NCBI RefSeq assembly: GCF_022965805.1
Contig: NC_133117.1
Span: 9,014,183 to 9,078,182 of the forward strand
DNA length: 64,000 nucleotides
Direction: 5' to 3'
Source: Primulina eburnea
Lineage: Eukaryota; Streptophyta; Magnoliopsida; Lamiales; Gesneriaceae
Shown: positions 23,932 through 35,467 of the stretch, one piece after another
Layout of the letters: the number at the start of each line of letters is the position of its first letter
How positions within the stretch are numbered: the first letter of the stretch is position 1
The notes under the pieces: generated by a model
Seen by the model: only the letters and a program-made list of their open reading frames with translations
What the model was told of the DNA's origin: nothing
Database searches by the model: none
Made by a program: the position numbers and the translations under genes

Positions 23932-24205
23932 GTTCGGACGATCCGATCCACTTCGGACGCTCCGATCCGGCACACTTCGGACGGTCCGAACCCTGATCGG
24001 ACGATCCGAATCTTGCATGTCTTCCACGAGTACAGCCACCTGTCTCGGACGATCCGAACCCTGATCGGACGATCCGAACTCTTCCACGTGTCCAGAACCC
24101 TTCCACGTGTCCAGCCACCTGTCTCGGACGGTCCGAACCCACTTCGGATGATCCGAACCCTCTTCGGACGATCCGAACCTGGTTCGGTCCTTCCGATCCC
24201 ACCGA
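23932..24205 (-). promoter_or_regulatory. U3 palindrome array upstream of the TATA box
   Basis: About ten copies of a 13-bp near-palindrome, most often TCGGACGATCCGA or TCGGACGGTCCGA, spaced 15-45 bp apart. They end about 7 bp upstream of the LTR TATA box on the minus strand. Their position suggests a clustered transcription-factor or enhancer target. The same array occurs at about 29963-30236 in the 5' LTR. Confidence 0.75.
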
Positions 24206-24256
24206 AAAATATAATTAATCCAATAATTAACTCAAATTAGGTATCGGGATACTACA

Positions 24257-24270
24257 TTCTCCCCCCCTTA
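24257..24270 (-). other. Polypurine tract
   Basis: TAAGGGGGGGAGAA on the minus strand, directly next to the 3' LTR, supporting the LTR edge and orientation. Confidence 0.85.
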
Positions 24271-24407
24271 AAAAGATTTCGTCCTCGAAATCAGGTTTAT
24301 AGGATGAACAAAACGGAATAACAACATCGTTATTACATCTCACTTGTTGTTGAACACAACTGATATTTCGATTACAACTGAAAACACAAACATATACAAA
24401 GCATAAC

Positions 24408-26888
24408 TCAAAAGAGCTCTGGATGCTCCGAACTCATACGACTCTCTAGCTCCCAAGTGGCTTCTTCAGTGCCTCTGCGCTGCCACTGAACTAAGACAAG
24501 AGGAATGATCTTATTCCGCAACACCTTGTCTTTGCGATCTAGAATCCGAACTGGTCGTTCTACGTAAGACAAATCCGAATCAAGTTGAACTTCTGAGGGA
24601 TGCAAGATGTGAGACTCATCTGCTACATATCGTCTCAACAAAGATACGTGGAACACATCATGAATACTTGATAGGTACGGCGGCAATGCAAGTCTGTAAG
24701 CCAAATCTCCCACGCTTTCCAATATTTCAAATGGACCAATAAATCTCGGAGACAGCTTACCCTTGAGACCAAATCTCAAAATCCTGCGAAAAGGCGAAAC
24801 TCGGAGAAACACTTTCTCACCTGGCTGAAAATAAAGAGGTCGCCGCTTGGTGTTCGCATAACTAGCCTGTCGATCCTGAGCGATCTTAATCCGCTTCTTG
24901 ATTACTGCAACCTTATCAATAGCCTGCTGGACTAGCTCCGGTCCCTCAACATGTCGTTCCCCAACTTCGTCCCAGAATAATGGAGTACGACAACGTCGCC
25001 CATACAACGCCTCAAATGGTGCTATACCAATACTACGATGATAGCTGTTGTTGTACGCGAACTCAATCAAAGGCAAATGATCCTGCCAAGCGGGTCCGAA
25101 ATCCATCACACAAGCTCGCATCATATCCTCAAGTGTACGGATAGTCCTCTCTGTTTGACCGTCGGTCTCTGGATGATAAGCCGTACTTAAACTTAGTGAA
25201 GTGCCCAATGCTGACTGGAAACTACCCCAAAATCGTGAGGTAAAACGAGGATCTCTGTCACTAACAATACTGACTGGCACTCCATGCAAACGTAAAATCT
25301 CTTGAATGTACAATCGAGCCATACGATCGAAAGTGAAATCACGGTTATATGGCAGAAAATGATCAGACTTGGTGAGTCGATCCACCACTACCCAAATAGC
25401 ATCACTATTCCTCGAAGACAATGGTAAGTGAGTAATGAAATCCATCGCGATATGCTCCCACTTCCATTCGGGAATAGGTAAGTTCAACAATAATCCTCCC
25501 GGTCGACGGTGCTCTGCCTTAACCTGCTGACAAACAAGACACTTGGAAACAAACTGATAAACGCTGCGCTTCATCCCTTTCCACCAAAATCGTGTCCTCA
25601 AATCTTTATACATCTTGTTGCTTCCCGGATGGACACTCAACTTGCTTCGATGAGCCTGAGCCAAGATCTCTTCCCTCAAAGTATCATCCTCTGGTACCAC
25701 AACTCGATTAGACAAACACAGAAGACCATTAGACTGATAATGGAAATTGCTATCTCCACCAATCAATCGGGCTAATCTCTGAGTCTTGAGATCAGACATC
25801 TGTGCATCTCGAATCCGAGCGAACAAAGCTGGCTCAGATAAAATGGTAGCAACACGAATGCTCTCCATACCTTTTCGATGTTTGAAATTAAATCCCAATG
25901 AACAACAATCCTGGATAGTACTAATCATAGCACTGGTCTGAAGTGCAGAGGCTCTCACCTTGCGACTAAGAGCATCGGCTGTGAGATTCGCAGAACCTGG
26001 ATGGTACTTGATCTCGCAGTCATAATCTTTAAGTAGATCCATCCAACGACGTTGTCTCATGTTCAACTCAGCCTGAGTGAACAGATACTTCAGACTCTTA
26101 TGATCAGTAAAAATTTCAAACTTAACCCCGTACAAGTAATGACGCCAGATCTTCAGCGCGAACACAATAGCAGCTAATTCTAGATCATGAATAGGATACT
26201 TTTCCTCGTGAGGTTTCAACTGTCTGGAAGCATAAGCGATCACATGACCATTTTGCGTCAACACACACCCTAAGCCTTGAAAAGAAGCATCGGTGTAAAC
26301 ACTGAAACCATCAGATCCTGACGGTAACGCCAAAACAGGTGCAGAAGTCAGAAGTCGACGAAGCTCTCTGAAACTATCTTCGCACTCAGATGACCACTCA
26401 AATGGAACATCCTTCCGAGTAAGTTGCGTCAATGGTCTAGCTACCTGAGAGAAATTCACGATGAAGCGACGATAATACCCTGCCAGACCTAGGAAACTAC
26501 GGATCTCAGCCACCGTCGTAGGACGTGACCAATTCAGCACTGCCTCAATCTTGCTAGGATCCACAGAAATTCCTTCCTTGGAAATCACATGACCAAGGAA
26601 TACTACACGATCAATCCAGAACTCGCACTTACTCAGCTTAGCATACAATTGCTTCTCGCGAAGAATCTGCAACACAATCCTCAAGTGCTGGATATGCTCT
26701 TCCACACTGTGAGAATAAATCAAGATATCGTCGATGAAAACCACAACAAACTGATCTAGAAAATCCCGAAAGACTCGGTTCATCAGATCCATGAACACCG
26801 CTGGCGCATTTGTCAATCCGAATGGCATAACTAGAAACTCGTAATGCCCCATATCGAGTACGAAATGCAGTCTTGGAAATATCATCAT
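24408..26888 (-). CDS. pol: Tekay-like pol, RT to integrase-chromodomain part
   Basis: An 826-codon frame. RT's catalytic box is [13 protein letters not shown] near residue 50. RNase H is near 190-310 ([22 protein letters not shown]). An integrase zinc-binding region ([20 protein letters not shown]) lies near 420-470. The core carries [16 protein letters not shown] and ETDGQTERT near 480-590. The tail (about 770-826: [28 protein letters not shown]) looks like a chromodomain, a module known in chromoviruses to steer integration to chromatin. The N-terminal RT part lies in the overlapping frame at 26638-28878. The two meet at the C-run 26847-26850, where one extra base breaks the frame. The apparent start at 26888 is therefore not biological. 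Confidence 0.95.
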   Translation of the reverse strand: MMIFPRLHFVLDMGHYEFLVMPFGLTNAPAVFMDLMNRVFRDFLDQFVVVFIDDILIYSHSVEEHIQHLRIVLQILREKQLYAKLSKCEFWIDRVVFLGHVISKEGISVDPSKIEAVLNWSRPTTVAEIRSFLGLAGYYRRFIVNFSQVARPLTQLTRKDVPFEWSSECEDSFRELRRLLTSAPVLALPSGSDGFSVYTDASFQGLGCVLTQNGHVIAYASRQLKPHEEKYPIHDLELAAIVFALKIWRHYLYGVKFEIFTDHKSLKYLFTQAELNMRQRRWMDLLKDYDCEIKYHPGSANLTADALSRKVRASALQTSAMISTIQDCCSLGFNFKHRKGMESIRVATILSEPALFARIRDAQMSDLKTQRLARLIGGDSNFHYQSNGLLCLSNRVVVPEDDTLREEILAQAHRSKLSVHPGSNKMYKDLRTRFWWKGMKRSVYQFVSKCLVCQQVKAEHRRPGGLLLNLPIPEWKWEHIAMDFITHLPLSSRNSDAIWVVVDRLTKSDHFLPYNRDFTFDRMARLYIQEILRLHGVPVSIVSDRDPRFTSRFWGSFQSALGTSLSLSTAYHPETDGQTERTIRTLEDMMRACVMDFGPAWQDHLPLIEFAYNNSYHRSIGIAPFEALYGRRCRTPLFWDEVGERHVEGPELVQQAIDKVAVIKKRIKIAQDRQASYANTKRRPLYFQPGEKVFLRVSPFRRILRFGLKGKLSPRFIGPFEILESVGDLAYRLALPPYLSSIHDVFHVSLLRRYVADESHILHPSEVQLDSDLSYVERPVRILDRKDKVLRNKIIPLVLVQWQRRGTEEATWELESRMSSEHPELF

Positions 26889-28827
26889 CTCTGACTCTCA
26901 TCTGATGATAACCCGATCGCAAGTCAATCTTGGAGTAAACAGAGGTACCCTGAAGCTGATCGAACAAATCATCGATACGAGGTAATGGATACTTGTTTTT
27001 GATCGTCACACGATTCAGCTGGCGATAATCAATGCACAATCGCATAGATCCATCTTTCTTCTTGACAAACAAGACTGGAGCTCCCCAAGGTGAAACACTC
27101 GGACGAATATAACCTTTATCAAGAAGATCCTGTAATTGCTGCTTCAATTCTCTCATCTCTGACGGAGCAAGACGATAGAGGGCACGAGAAATCGGTGCAG
27201 TCCCTGGCAATAACTCAATGCCAAATTCCACCTCTCTAACCGGAGGAAAACCAGGAATCTCATCTGGAAAAACATCAGGAAATTCACAAACCACTGGAAT
27301 ATCATCTATACCAACACTACCTGTGGAAGAATCAATCGCATAGATGAGGTAGCCTTCCCCGCCCGCCTCTAAAGCACGACAGGCTTTCAGAGCAGATACC
27401 ACTGGCATCGGAGGTCGCGCTCCCTCACCATAGAAAAACCAACTAGAGCTCTCAGTCGTACAAAACTGAACAAGCTTCTGGTAACAATCCACGGTAGCTC
27501 GGTAGGTAGTCAATAGGTCTATACCTAGTATACAATCAAAATCTTCCATCTCCAAGATCATAAGATTCGCAATCAATTCGTTACCCTCAAAATCTAAGGG
27601 ACAACCCATCACTAGACGCTTTGCTAACACCGAATGACCCATCGGGGTAGAAACGGAAAGAATGACGTCTAGAGAAACATATGGTAACTTATGACGCTTA
27701 ACAAATCGTGCAGAAATGAATGAATGTGATGCTCCGGTATCAATAAGAACAACAGCAGGAATACCGCATAAACGAAAAGTACCTGCTATGACTCTCTCTG
27801 TCTCATCTGCAGCCTGATCCTGGTTCAGCGCAAAAACCTGACCTTGGGCACGAGGTCGAAGATTTGAACTACCCACTGCCTGACCCTGCCTCCTCTGCTG
27901 AACAGTCGTCTGAGATCCGGAACCAGATCCTGCTCCACCTCGCAACTGAGGACAATTCTTCTTGAGATGACCCATCTCTCCGCACTGAAAACAAGCTCCC
28001 GCGGCTGATCGGCATTGCTCCGATGGATGGTTCTTCCCACAATGCACACAAGAAACCTTCTTCTTACCAAAGCGGAAAACACCGCTATACCGTGATCCAG
28101 ATCCAGAAGAAGAAGAACCAGATTTCTTGAAAGACTGAGATCGAGGGCTCAAAGTACTCGGAGGTCTAGAAGAAAGAATAGCCCTACCACGCTGGAGACT
28201 GATCTCTGCCTGGCGACACCGGTTCACTAACCCATCATAAGAAGTAGGATTATCACAGACAGTGACTCGATCAAAAATCTCCTGGTTAAGACCCTGGAGG
28301 AAATGGTCATACTTGGCCTCAGAACTGCCACTGATATGAGGGGCAAAGGGTAACAACTCGAAGAACTTCTGCTGATATTCATCAACAGACATACTCCCCT
28401 GCTTAAGATTCAGGAGCTCAATCGTCTTTGCCTGGCGAAGGGCTGGAGGAAAATACAGCTGCATGAAAGCTGCACGGAAATCGGCCCAAGTCACCCTACC
28501 CTGAGACTGGACTATCGGCGCAGAAGTCGATCGCCACCACTTGCGCGCACGGCCCTCGAGAAGAAAACTAAGGGTCTCCATCCTCTGCTCCTCGGTGCAC
28601 TGGAATGCACGGAAACAACTCTCCATGCGCTCTAACCAATCCTCAGCATCATCGGAAGTCTCACCGCCGACTAAAGGCTTAGGCCCCATCTGAATGAAAC
28701 GGTGCAAATCAAAACGCCTAGGACGATCCCGACGATGACGATGTTCACGATGACGCCTACGATCGTCCTGGTCACCCCAACGACCTACACTTCCCTGACT
28801 ACTCTCATCACCAAAGTGGTCAGCCAT
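26638..28827 (-). CDS. gag-pol: Tekay-like gag-protease-RT N-terminal part
   Basis: I place the start at the ATG at 28827 ([10 protein letters not shown]), because the upstream ATG at 28878 adds a hydrophobic stretch unlike Gag and lies close to the primer site. Capsid motifs include [26 protein letters not shown] and [20 protein letters not shown]. Two zinc knuckles follow ([27 protein letters not shown]). The protease has [12 protein letters not shown] with its catalytic aspartate intact. RT begins with [20 protein letters not shown] and [20 protein letters not shown], up to RTRYG. At 26847-26850 an extra base in a four-base run shifts the frame. After that the residues to the stop at 26638 are out of frame and not meaningful. 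Confidence 0.94.
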   Translation of the reverse strand: MADHFGDESSQGSVGRWGDQDDRRRHREHRHRRDRPRRFDLHRFIQMGPKPLVGGETSDDAEDWLERMESCFRAFQCTEEQRMETLSFLLEGRARKWWRSTSAPIVQSQGRVTWADFRAAFMQLYFPPALRQAKTIELLNLKQGSMSVDEYQQKFFELLPFAPHISGSSEAKYDHFLQGLNQEIFDRVTVCDNPTSYDGLVNRCRQAEISLQRGRAILSSRPPSTLSPRSQSFKKSGSSSSGSGSRYSGVFRFGKKKVSCVHCGKNHPSEQCRSAAGACFQCGEMGHLKKNCPQLRGGAGSGSGSQTTVQQRRQGQAVGSSNLRPRAQGQVFALNQDQAADETERVIAGTFRLCGIPAVVLIDTGASHSFISARFVKRHKLPYVSLDVILSVSTPMGHSVLAKRLVMGCPLDFEGNELIANLMILEMEDFDCILGIDLLTTYRATVDCYQKLVQFCTTESSSWFFYGEGARPPMPVVSALKACRALEAGGEGYLIYAIDSSTGSVGIDDIPVVCEFPDVFPDEIPGFPPVREVEFGIELLPGTAPISRALYRLAPSEMRELKQQLQDLLDKGYIRPSVSPWGAPVLFVKKKDGSMRLCIDYRQLNRVTIKNKYPLPRIDDLFDQLQGTSVYSKIDLRSGYHQMRVRDDDISKTAFRTRYGALRVSSYAIRIDKCASGVHGSDEPSLSGFSRSVCCGFHRRYLDLFSQCGRAYPALEDCVADSSREAIVC

Positions 28828-28909
28828 CGCTACAAGATAGAATGGGGAAAATGATAAAATGGTCCACGAAAATCCCAAAACAGAATCTATATCCCAAAAT
28901 CGTAAGCAT

Positions 28910-28921
28910 GCTCTGATACCA
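28910..28921 (-). other. Primer-binding site, tRNA-Met
   Basis: TGGTATCAGAGC on the minus strand, four bases inside the 5' LTR. It is the exact complement of the plant initiator tRNA-Met 3' end. Confidence 0.93.
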
Positions 28922-28925
28922 TAAA

Positions 28926-30287
28926 TGTAGTGACCCGTTCCAGAATCACCTACTAATCAAGAACTAAGCATGCAATTAACTTAATTAATAACAATCAGAG
29001 ATAATAGCGGAAAAGGTCAACAAATGATAGCTATACAACCCCATCGAAAATCCATAACAACTCAGAATGAAAAGAAAGTATATGGTACAACCATATCGAA
29101 TCAAAGAGTACTGAATAAATAACTCCACCGGCTACTCAACGTCCTCCTCCTCCTCCTCCTGAGCCATCCAACCTGAGGCCTGCCCCGTGGGAATGGGGTG
29201 TCCAAGATAAACAAAACCGAGGACGTGAGCGATAAGAACGCCCAGTACAAAAGCATGAGTATACAAGCCTATATGAAATGCACATGCTATGATATGATAC
29301 CAGGGTAGTCAAGAAACAGGAGTAACAAAGGATCTCAAAATGCTCAGTCTAGAGGCGCCAAGTGGATAGTGCCGCGCGGTACTCCTCTGGGTCACTGCAT
29401 CCACTACAAGAACAGACGTGGACCTAAAATGTCCCGGATCACCGAAGCCCTCCGGACCCGTCGACCACTGTGTACTCTCGGTGTCCATGCGTCCACAAGA
29501 CAAGACAGGGCTGAGCGGCCCCACAAGATATAGCTTATCTCGAAAGAGATACAGCTCAACAGTAAAGGCTATCTCGAAGGAGATACGGCTCAACATGAAA
29601 TGCAACATGCATCATAAAACGTGACATAATAGCATGCATCATATGACATATATCAATGCACCACATAATCATGCAACACATATAAGAATGTATACTCGAC
29701 CAGGATATCTCGGATAGTACTTTCGTACCTCAAACCAGCAGATCCTAACAATCAGTCCTAGACTCACGCCTGCGTCCGCAGTCAGCCCACTGGTGCCGCT
29801 AGCTCCAAACTAGAGCACAGCTCCGCTACAACACTAGTAGCTCCCCGCTAGTGCCCGAACCTCGGAAAAAGACTATAACCTGTCAGAAACGACTGAAATG
29901 CTCTGGAACACTCTGAAATGGCGAGTCACAAATGAAGCCTCGCGCCTCTATTTATAGCCAACGTTCGGACGATCCGATCCACTTCGGACGCTCCGATCCG
30001 GCACACTTCGGACGGTCCGAACCCTGATCGGACGATCCGAATCTTGCATGTCTTCCACGAGTACAGCCACCTGTCTCGGACGATCCGAACCCTGATCGGA
30101 CGATCCGAACTCTTCCACGTGTCCAGAACCCTTCCACGTGTCCAGCCACCTGTCTCGGACGGTCCGAACCCACTTCGGATGATCCGAACCCTCTTCGGAC
30201 GATCCGAACCTGGTTCGGTCCTTCCGATCCCACCGAAAAATATAATTAATCCAATAATTAACTCAAATTAGGTATCGGGATACTACA
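28926..30287 (-). repeat. Tekay-like 5' LTR
   Basis: 1362 bp, the same length as the 3' LTR. Differences noticed correspond to positions 29080, 29464, 29877 and 29943 of this copy. Carries the same U3 palindromes and TATA box. Confidence 0.95.
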
Positions 30288-30416
30288 GTAAGTGAGAAAA
30301 AATTTTAATTGTTGTGAAGTGAAGTGGAAGAAATTGGAGAGAATTTGTATGTATTTATAGAGAGTGGTGGAAGAAAATAGAGGGAAAAATAGGCGGGATT
30401 GAATTTTTTTGAAACT

Positions 30417-30750
30417 AGCGACGGTTTTAGTAAAAACCGTCGCAACATTTTAAATCGGCGACGGTTAAAATGGAGGGAAATATATGCGGGGTGGAATTTT
30501 TTTGAAAATGGCGACGGTGTTCTTTTAACCGTCGCCCAATTTTAAATCGGCGACGGTTAACTTTAACCTGTCGCTACTTTTAGCGACGGTTAAAAAACAA
30601 CCGTCGCTAAATATAGCGACAGTTTCTAAAAAACAGTCGCTAGTTTTAAATATGCGACGGTTTTTATGTGACCGTCGCAAAAAATAGCGACGGGTTAAAT
30701 TAAACCGTCGCCGATTTAAAATTCGGCGACGGTTTAAAAAACCCGTCTCA
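30417..30750. repeat. GCGACGG...CCGTCGC hairpin series, right part
   Basis: At least six inverted repeats such as GCGACGGTTTT/AAAACCGTCGC and GCGACGGTTAA/TTAACCGTCGC. The 87-codon minus-strand frame here is their translation. Belongs to the split CACTA transposon. Confidence 0.82.
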
Positions 30751-30997
30751 TGTTTTAATCTTTTTACTTCATTAAGACGTATTTTCATTATTTTTTACTT
30801 CATCAAAATTGATATGCCGAAGTAAAATATATAAAAAAAAATACAGTGAAGCCCGTGTTTTTAAACATCCGAAGTAAAATATATTATTTTACTTCGCTTG
30901 TGTTATTAATGAAGTTATCGGTAATATATTACTTCGTAATTTATTTTTGCCGAAGTAACGCCTGGCGAAGTAAAATGTCATTTTTCACATAGTGGAT

Positions 30998-31359
30998 ATC
31001 ATTCTTCCACAATAATTAATAAAAGAAGACATACGTCATTGAGGTATGATCTTCTTCCGGTCTAAAATACACTTCATTTGTTTGCAATTTTGACCTCGTA
31101 CTTAAGCATAGAAGGGATTACACCAGAAAAATCTCTTATCATGTTTATTCGTGTGTCATCGTCATTATCATCATCATTGTTATTTGAATCATGCTAAGTT
31201 ATAACACAAACTACACAATTGCGAACTTGCATTGCAAATGTTACACCTCTTTATAAAGCTTCGGTCTCTAAGCACATTAAATATTTATGATTATGCACAA
31301 CGACACACGAAAAATGAAGACACTTAATCCATAATTTCAGAAGAATCCTAAGTGCGCAT
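30998..31359. other. Flank between CACTA and Copia-2
   Basis: No gene recognised. A short minus-strand stretch near 31190-31265 has several cysteines, but no complete motif and no supporting frame. CGCAT at 31355-31359 is the Copia-2 target site. Confidence 0.4.
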
Positions 31360-31936
31360 TGTTGGAAATTTGAATCAAATTTAGAGTTTGAATAAAAATT
31401 ATGTTTCATGAATGTGAGAGTGTCTTTTGACTCTTCACATTCTTGAGTTAATTGAAGACTAATTTGGATCTTTATATTCTTGAGTTAATAGGAAGATTAA
31501 TTGAGTTAATTAATCTTGCATGACTCTTGGTGTGCATTTTGGAGCTTATAAATAGTTTATTTATTTCCTCATTTAACATACATGAAAATCTTATCTCTTT
31601 CAAGCACTTTCTTGCATTTCATATTGTTATCTTTCTATTTGACCTGCGTTAAATCTTGGTGATAAAGTAAAGGTACGTTTTCAGTTCGCCGTAGTAGTGT
31701 CTCGTGCTAAGTCACTGTTGATTGTTCCATTATATCCTGGGAAACAGACGTCTAATACGATCCTCGAAGCACATACATGCAAGAGGGGACGAATCTGTTT
31801 TAAGGACACTGTATTTCTTAGAGGCCTCGGTTTGGTTTATTTTAAGCCTTTCTCTATTGTTTTTATTCACTATACTTTTCGCTGGTTTTCTTTGCCAAAT
31901 ATTTCTGTACTATACCATTCGATATATTGTGCAACA
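31360..31936 (+). repeat. Copia-2 5' LTR
   Basis: 577 bp. The TTATAAATAG box at about 31546-31555 fits a U3 promoter. It lacks an insertion of about 40 bp found in the 3' copy (GTGACTCATGATTATGGGAG region). Confidence 0.9.
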
Positions 31937-31982
31937 ATTTTAAAACAGATTTTGTTATACTCATTATGTGATTTGATGACAA

Positions 31983-32640
31983 AATGGCTACTGATTCGAA
32001 TGACTCGAATGTGCCAAAAGTTAGTCTCTGATTATGAAAGTCATTATTGTCGATGTGCCAGCCATGCTGATACACCGAAGAAATTCGACGGCTCAAATTT
32101 CAAAAGGAATCAACAAAAGATGTTATTCTATCTTACCGTCTTGAATCTAGCAAGGTTTCTCACCGAGGATGCTCCCAAATCAGCTGTGGTTGATGGAGAT
32201 GTGTACAGAGCTAGTGATATTGATGCATGTCACCACTCATATTTCTTGTGTAGAAAATGAATGGTTTGGCTGATTCGCTATAAAATGTGAATAGTGAAAA
32301 GAAGACGACTCGGGAATTGTGGGAATCTCTGGATCGGAGATACAAAACCGAGGATGTCGAGGTCAAGAAATTTATTGTTAGTCGATTCTTGGACTACAAG
32401 ATGGTTGACTCCAAATAGTGATCAGTCAGGTTTAAGAAATCCAAGTGATTCTTCACGAGATTCACGCCGAAGGGATGACTTTGAACGTATCTTTCCAAGT
32501 GGCTGCTATTGTTGAGAAGTTACCACCGGCCTATAAGGATTTCGAAATCTATTTGAAATACAAACGAAATAAGATGAATGTTGAAGAACTCATTATTCGA
32601 CTTTGTATCGAGGAAGACAACAAGAGTTCTGAATGACGAT
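31983..32640 (+). pseudogene. gag: Copia-2 gag remnant
   Basis: Begins MATDSNDSNVPKVS at 31983, soon stopped, then PKKFDGSNFKRNQQKMLFYL and LNLARFLTEDAPKSAVVD in another frame. Pieces of the rest follow: EIHAEGMTLN..FQVAAIVEKLPPAY and KNKMNVEELIIRL-like sequence at 32445-32636. Zinc-knuckle and protease coding are not found, because the next readable part is already integrase. Confidence 0.82.
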
Positions 32641-32714
32641 TGTTTTCTCCAGTTGCTGCGAAGGTAAATTTTGTCGAGCATGGTCAAAGCTCGAAAAGGA
32701 GAAATTTTCTCCTT

Positions 32715-32899
32715 CCAACAAAAAAAAATAGTGAACCACTTGATCTATTTCACGGTGATATATGTGATTTAAAAGTTGTGCAAACACGTGGTGGAAATTA
32801 ATACTTCATTATTTTTGTTGACGATAGCACAAAGTTTTATTATGTGTATCTTCTTAAAAGTAAGGATGAAGCAATTGAAAATTTTGTCCACTACAAAAG

Positions 32900-32933
<34 letters not shown>

Positions 32934-33460
32934 GTGGTATGAAGTGATCGTGTAGGTGAATATGAATAATCATTTATTGAGTTTTATATTCAACACGGTA
33001 TCAAACACGAAAGAACTGTACCTTATTCTCCTCAGCAAAATGGCATTGCAGAGAGAAAGAATCTCATTTTGAAAGTAATGATGAATGCATTGTTATTAAG
33101 TTCTGGTTTGCCTCAGAACATGTAGGGGGGAGCTATTCTAACAGCAAATTACCTTTAAAATAAGGTGTCCCGAAAAAAGCAAGACGAAATTACATAAGAG
33201 TTATGAAAAAATAGAAGTCTTTCCTACCAATATTTGCGAGTGTGGGGGTGTATTGCCAAGGTTGCAGTACCCACTGTGAAGAAATTAAAGATAGGACCAA
33301 AAAATGTTGATTGCATTTTCATTGGATATGCTCAAAACAGTAGCGCGTATCGTTTTCTTGTACATGAATCTCAAATACCTGATATTCACAAAAATACGAT
33401 AATGGAATCAAGAAATGCTTCGTTATTTGAACACATGTTTCCATGAAAATATAAGGAAGA
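32715..33460 (+). pseudogene. pol: Copia-2 integrase remnant
   Basis: Starts within the integrase core: LDLFHGDICDLKVVQTRGGN, then FVDDSTKFYYVYLLKSKDEA, a stop inside the second aspartate motif (expected before SDRVGEYE), and YSPQQNGIAERKN with the third acidic residue. The C-terminal part runs to 33446 (RVWGCIAKVAVPTVKKLKIG, DCIFIGYAQNSSAYRFLVHE). Confidence 0.85.
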
Positions 33461-33589
33461 ACCAAATTCATCCAAAAGATTATATGAGACAATTGATAAA
33501 GAGCAAGAGCTTGATCAAGATATTGAACCTAGACATAGCAAGAGAGCTAAGACTGAGAAATCCTTTGGTCCGGATTTCATCACTTTCAC

Positions 33590-34952
33590 GATGGAAAGTA
33601 AACCTCAAAGCCTCAAGGAAGCAGTGAGTTCATCTGAGGGACCTCCATGGAAAGAGACCGTCAATTTCGAAATGGAATCCATTTTACAAAACCATACGTG
33701 GGAATTAGTATATCTTCCTCCGAGAAGCAAACCACTAGGCTGTAAATGGGTTTTCAAAAAGAAAATGAATCAGATGGGACCATAGATAAGTATAAAGCCA
33801 GATTCATAATTAAAGGTTACCATCAACGTGAAGTGCTTGATTACTTTGACATATATTCTCCTATATCGAGAATAACCTCTATTCATGTGATACTTGTGAT
33901 TTTTGCCTTGCGAAATCTTGAAGTACACCAAATGGACGTAAAGACGACTTTTCTAAATGGAGATTTAGAAGAGGAAATTTACATGGAACAATCTGAATGA
34001 TTTTCTGCGACTGGGTAAGAAAATAAGGTTTGTAAACTGGTGAAGTCTCTATGGTTTAAAAAAATCACCAAAGCAATGGCACGAAAAATTTGATAAAGCC
34101 ATGATGGAAAGTGGATTTATATTCAGTGAATGTGACAAATGTGTATACATAAAGATTACTGAAAATGGATAAGTCATTTTATGTCTTTACGTAGATGACA
34201 TACTTATCATTTGTAGTAATGATAAGATGATTAAATCCACCAAGAAGTTATTAAACTCAAGATTTGACATGAAAGATTTGGTCTTAGCCGATGTGATTCT
34301 GGGAATTAAAATTCATAGAACATTCGAAGGCCTAGTTCTAAGTTAGTCACATTATGTGGACAAAATACTTGAGTAGATTCACGAGTAATCCAGGAGTAGA
34401 ACACTGGAAAACAATTATCAGATTGCTAAGATACTTAAGGTACACTCGTGATCATGTGTTGTACTATACCAGATATCCTGCTGTTATTGAAGGACACAGT
34501 GATGCAAATTGGATATCTGATATGAAAGACTCAAAATCTACGAAGGAATTTAGGAGTGCAGCAATTGCGTGGAAATTTTCTAAACAAACTGTAATAGCCA
34601 TATCCACGAAGGAATCTGAGTTTATATCACTTGAAAAGTGTGCTGAAGAGGCTGAATGGCTGCTTCACTTCTAAGAAGATGTTCCAGGATGAGAAAAACC
34701 AGTGCCGGATATATGCATACATTGTGATAGCCAATCTGCAGGATTGGAAGAACACAAAATAAAATGTATAATGGTAAGTCTATGCATATACATCATAGAC
34801 ACAATACCATCAGACAACTACTCTCAACTGGAGTTATCTCTGTTGACTATGTAAAGTCAAAAAATAATATAGCGGATCCTCTAACCAAAAGATTAAACAG
34901 AGAGTTAGTTGCGAAATCATCAAGGGGAATGGGGCTCAAGCCTATAGAATAA
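33590..34952 (+). pseudogene. pol: Copia-2 RT and RNase H remnant
   Basis: RT pieces: MESKPQSLKEAVSSSEGPPW, GCKWVFKKKMN, KARFIIKGYHQREVLDYFD, VHQMDVKTTFLNGDLEEEIY. LYVDDILII is the catalytic box near 34184-34210. RNase H reads [20 protein letters not shown] and [20 protein letters not shown], then VDYVKSKNNIADPLTKRLNR up to 34952. Several stops and frame shifts interrupt it. Confidence 0.88.
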
Positions 34953-35467
34953 ATTGGTGCGAAGGAAAACCCAACCTACGCTGACTGGAGATCCCAAGAA
35001 CTAGGTTCAATGGAACAACCTAATCGCACTGATTTGGTATATCACTGTGAGGTTTATCCTTAGTCCATTCCTATTATGAAACAGTGAATGTTGAGGATAA
35101 TCTTACGGCTTTTAATGATTCTGATGAGATAAATATAGAATCGCCTATGTAAGAGAGAAGTGGGGCCGTTTCTAAGGAATTTCTAGGCTCAATTCTAGAC
35201 CCTCTCGCAGAACCAGGCGTGTGTTCATGACCAAAACGAACACGATCATGAGAAATGAATAGTATCAAGGAGAGTCTTGTGTGAAGTATATAATAATTTA
35301 CATAAACGGCAGAACAGTTCAAGGACAACATCTCTACTAATCAGCTAGTAAAGCAAATATATTTCATAAGGGAAGGTTTAAAGGGTCACACCTATATATC
35401 GTATGCAGGATTCAACTGTAGAACTTTGTCACCAAGATTTGTATCAATTTTAATTCATGTTGGTGAT

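Larger units (their letters stand above)
22895..24256 (-). repeat. Tekay-like 3' LTR
   Basis: Minus-strand start TGTAGTATCCCGATACC, end CGGGTCACTACA. U3 holds ten TCGGACGATCCGA-type palindromes (about 23932-24205). Downstream of them is a TATA box (minus strand TATAAATA, 23918-23925). A (CTC)n run lies near 23110-23130. Confidence 0.95.
22895..30287 (-). mobile_element. Tekay-like Gypsy retrotransposon (chromovirus), very young
   Basis: A 7393-bp element on the minus strand with two 1362-bp LTRs (22895-24256, 28926-30287) and the target-site duplication GTAAG (22890-22894, 30288-30292). Four base differences were seen between the LTRs (about 0.3%). A perfect initiator-tRNA-Met primer site and a polypurine tract adjoin them. 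Gag, protease, RT, RNase H, integrase and a C-terminal chromodomain-like tail are all present, broken only by one frameshift in RT. It inserted into a CACTA transposon. Confidence 0.96.
22212..30994. mobile_element. Non-autonomous CACTA (En/Spm-type) transposon, split by Tekay element
   Basis: The left end is CACTATGCCAAAAATCACT; the right end, read inward, is CACTATGTGAAAAATGACA. Both continue into TTTTACTTC. GAT flanks on both sides (22209-22211, 30995-30997) form the 3-bp duplication expected for CACTA elements. Removing the nested Gypsy element (22895-30287 and one TSD) leaves about 1.4 kb with no transposase, so mobilisation would need a partner element. The interior is packed with GCGACGG/CCGTCGC inverted repeats and ACTTCG motifs, possibly serving as subterminal transposase-binding sites (inference). 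Confidence 0.85.

Noticed and set aside
23278..24202. Minus-strand ORFs of 99 and 93 codons in the Tekay LTR (repeated at 29309-30233)
   Set aside because: Both lie in the LTR, and the second is just the palindrome array translated; the identical copies are explained by the young LTR pair.
30525..30788. An 87-codon arginine-rich minus-strand ORF
   Set aside because: It is the translation of GCGACGG/CCGTCGC repeats in the CACTA element.
31190..31265. Possible cysteine-rich zinc-finger fragment on the minus strand
   Set aside because: It is too short, lacks a full ligand pattern, and has no adjoining frame.
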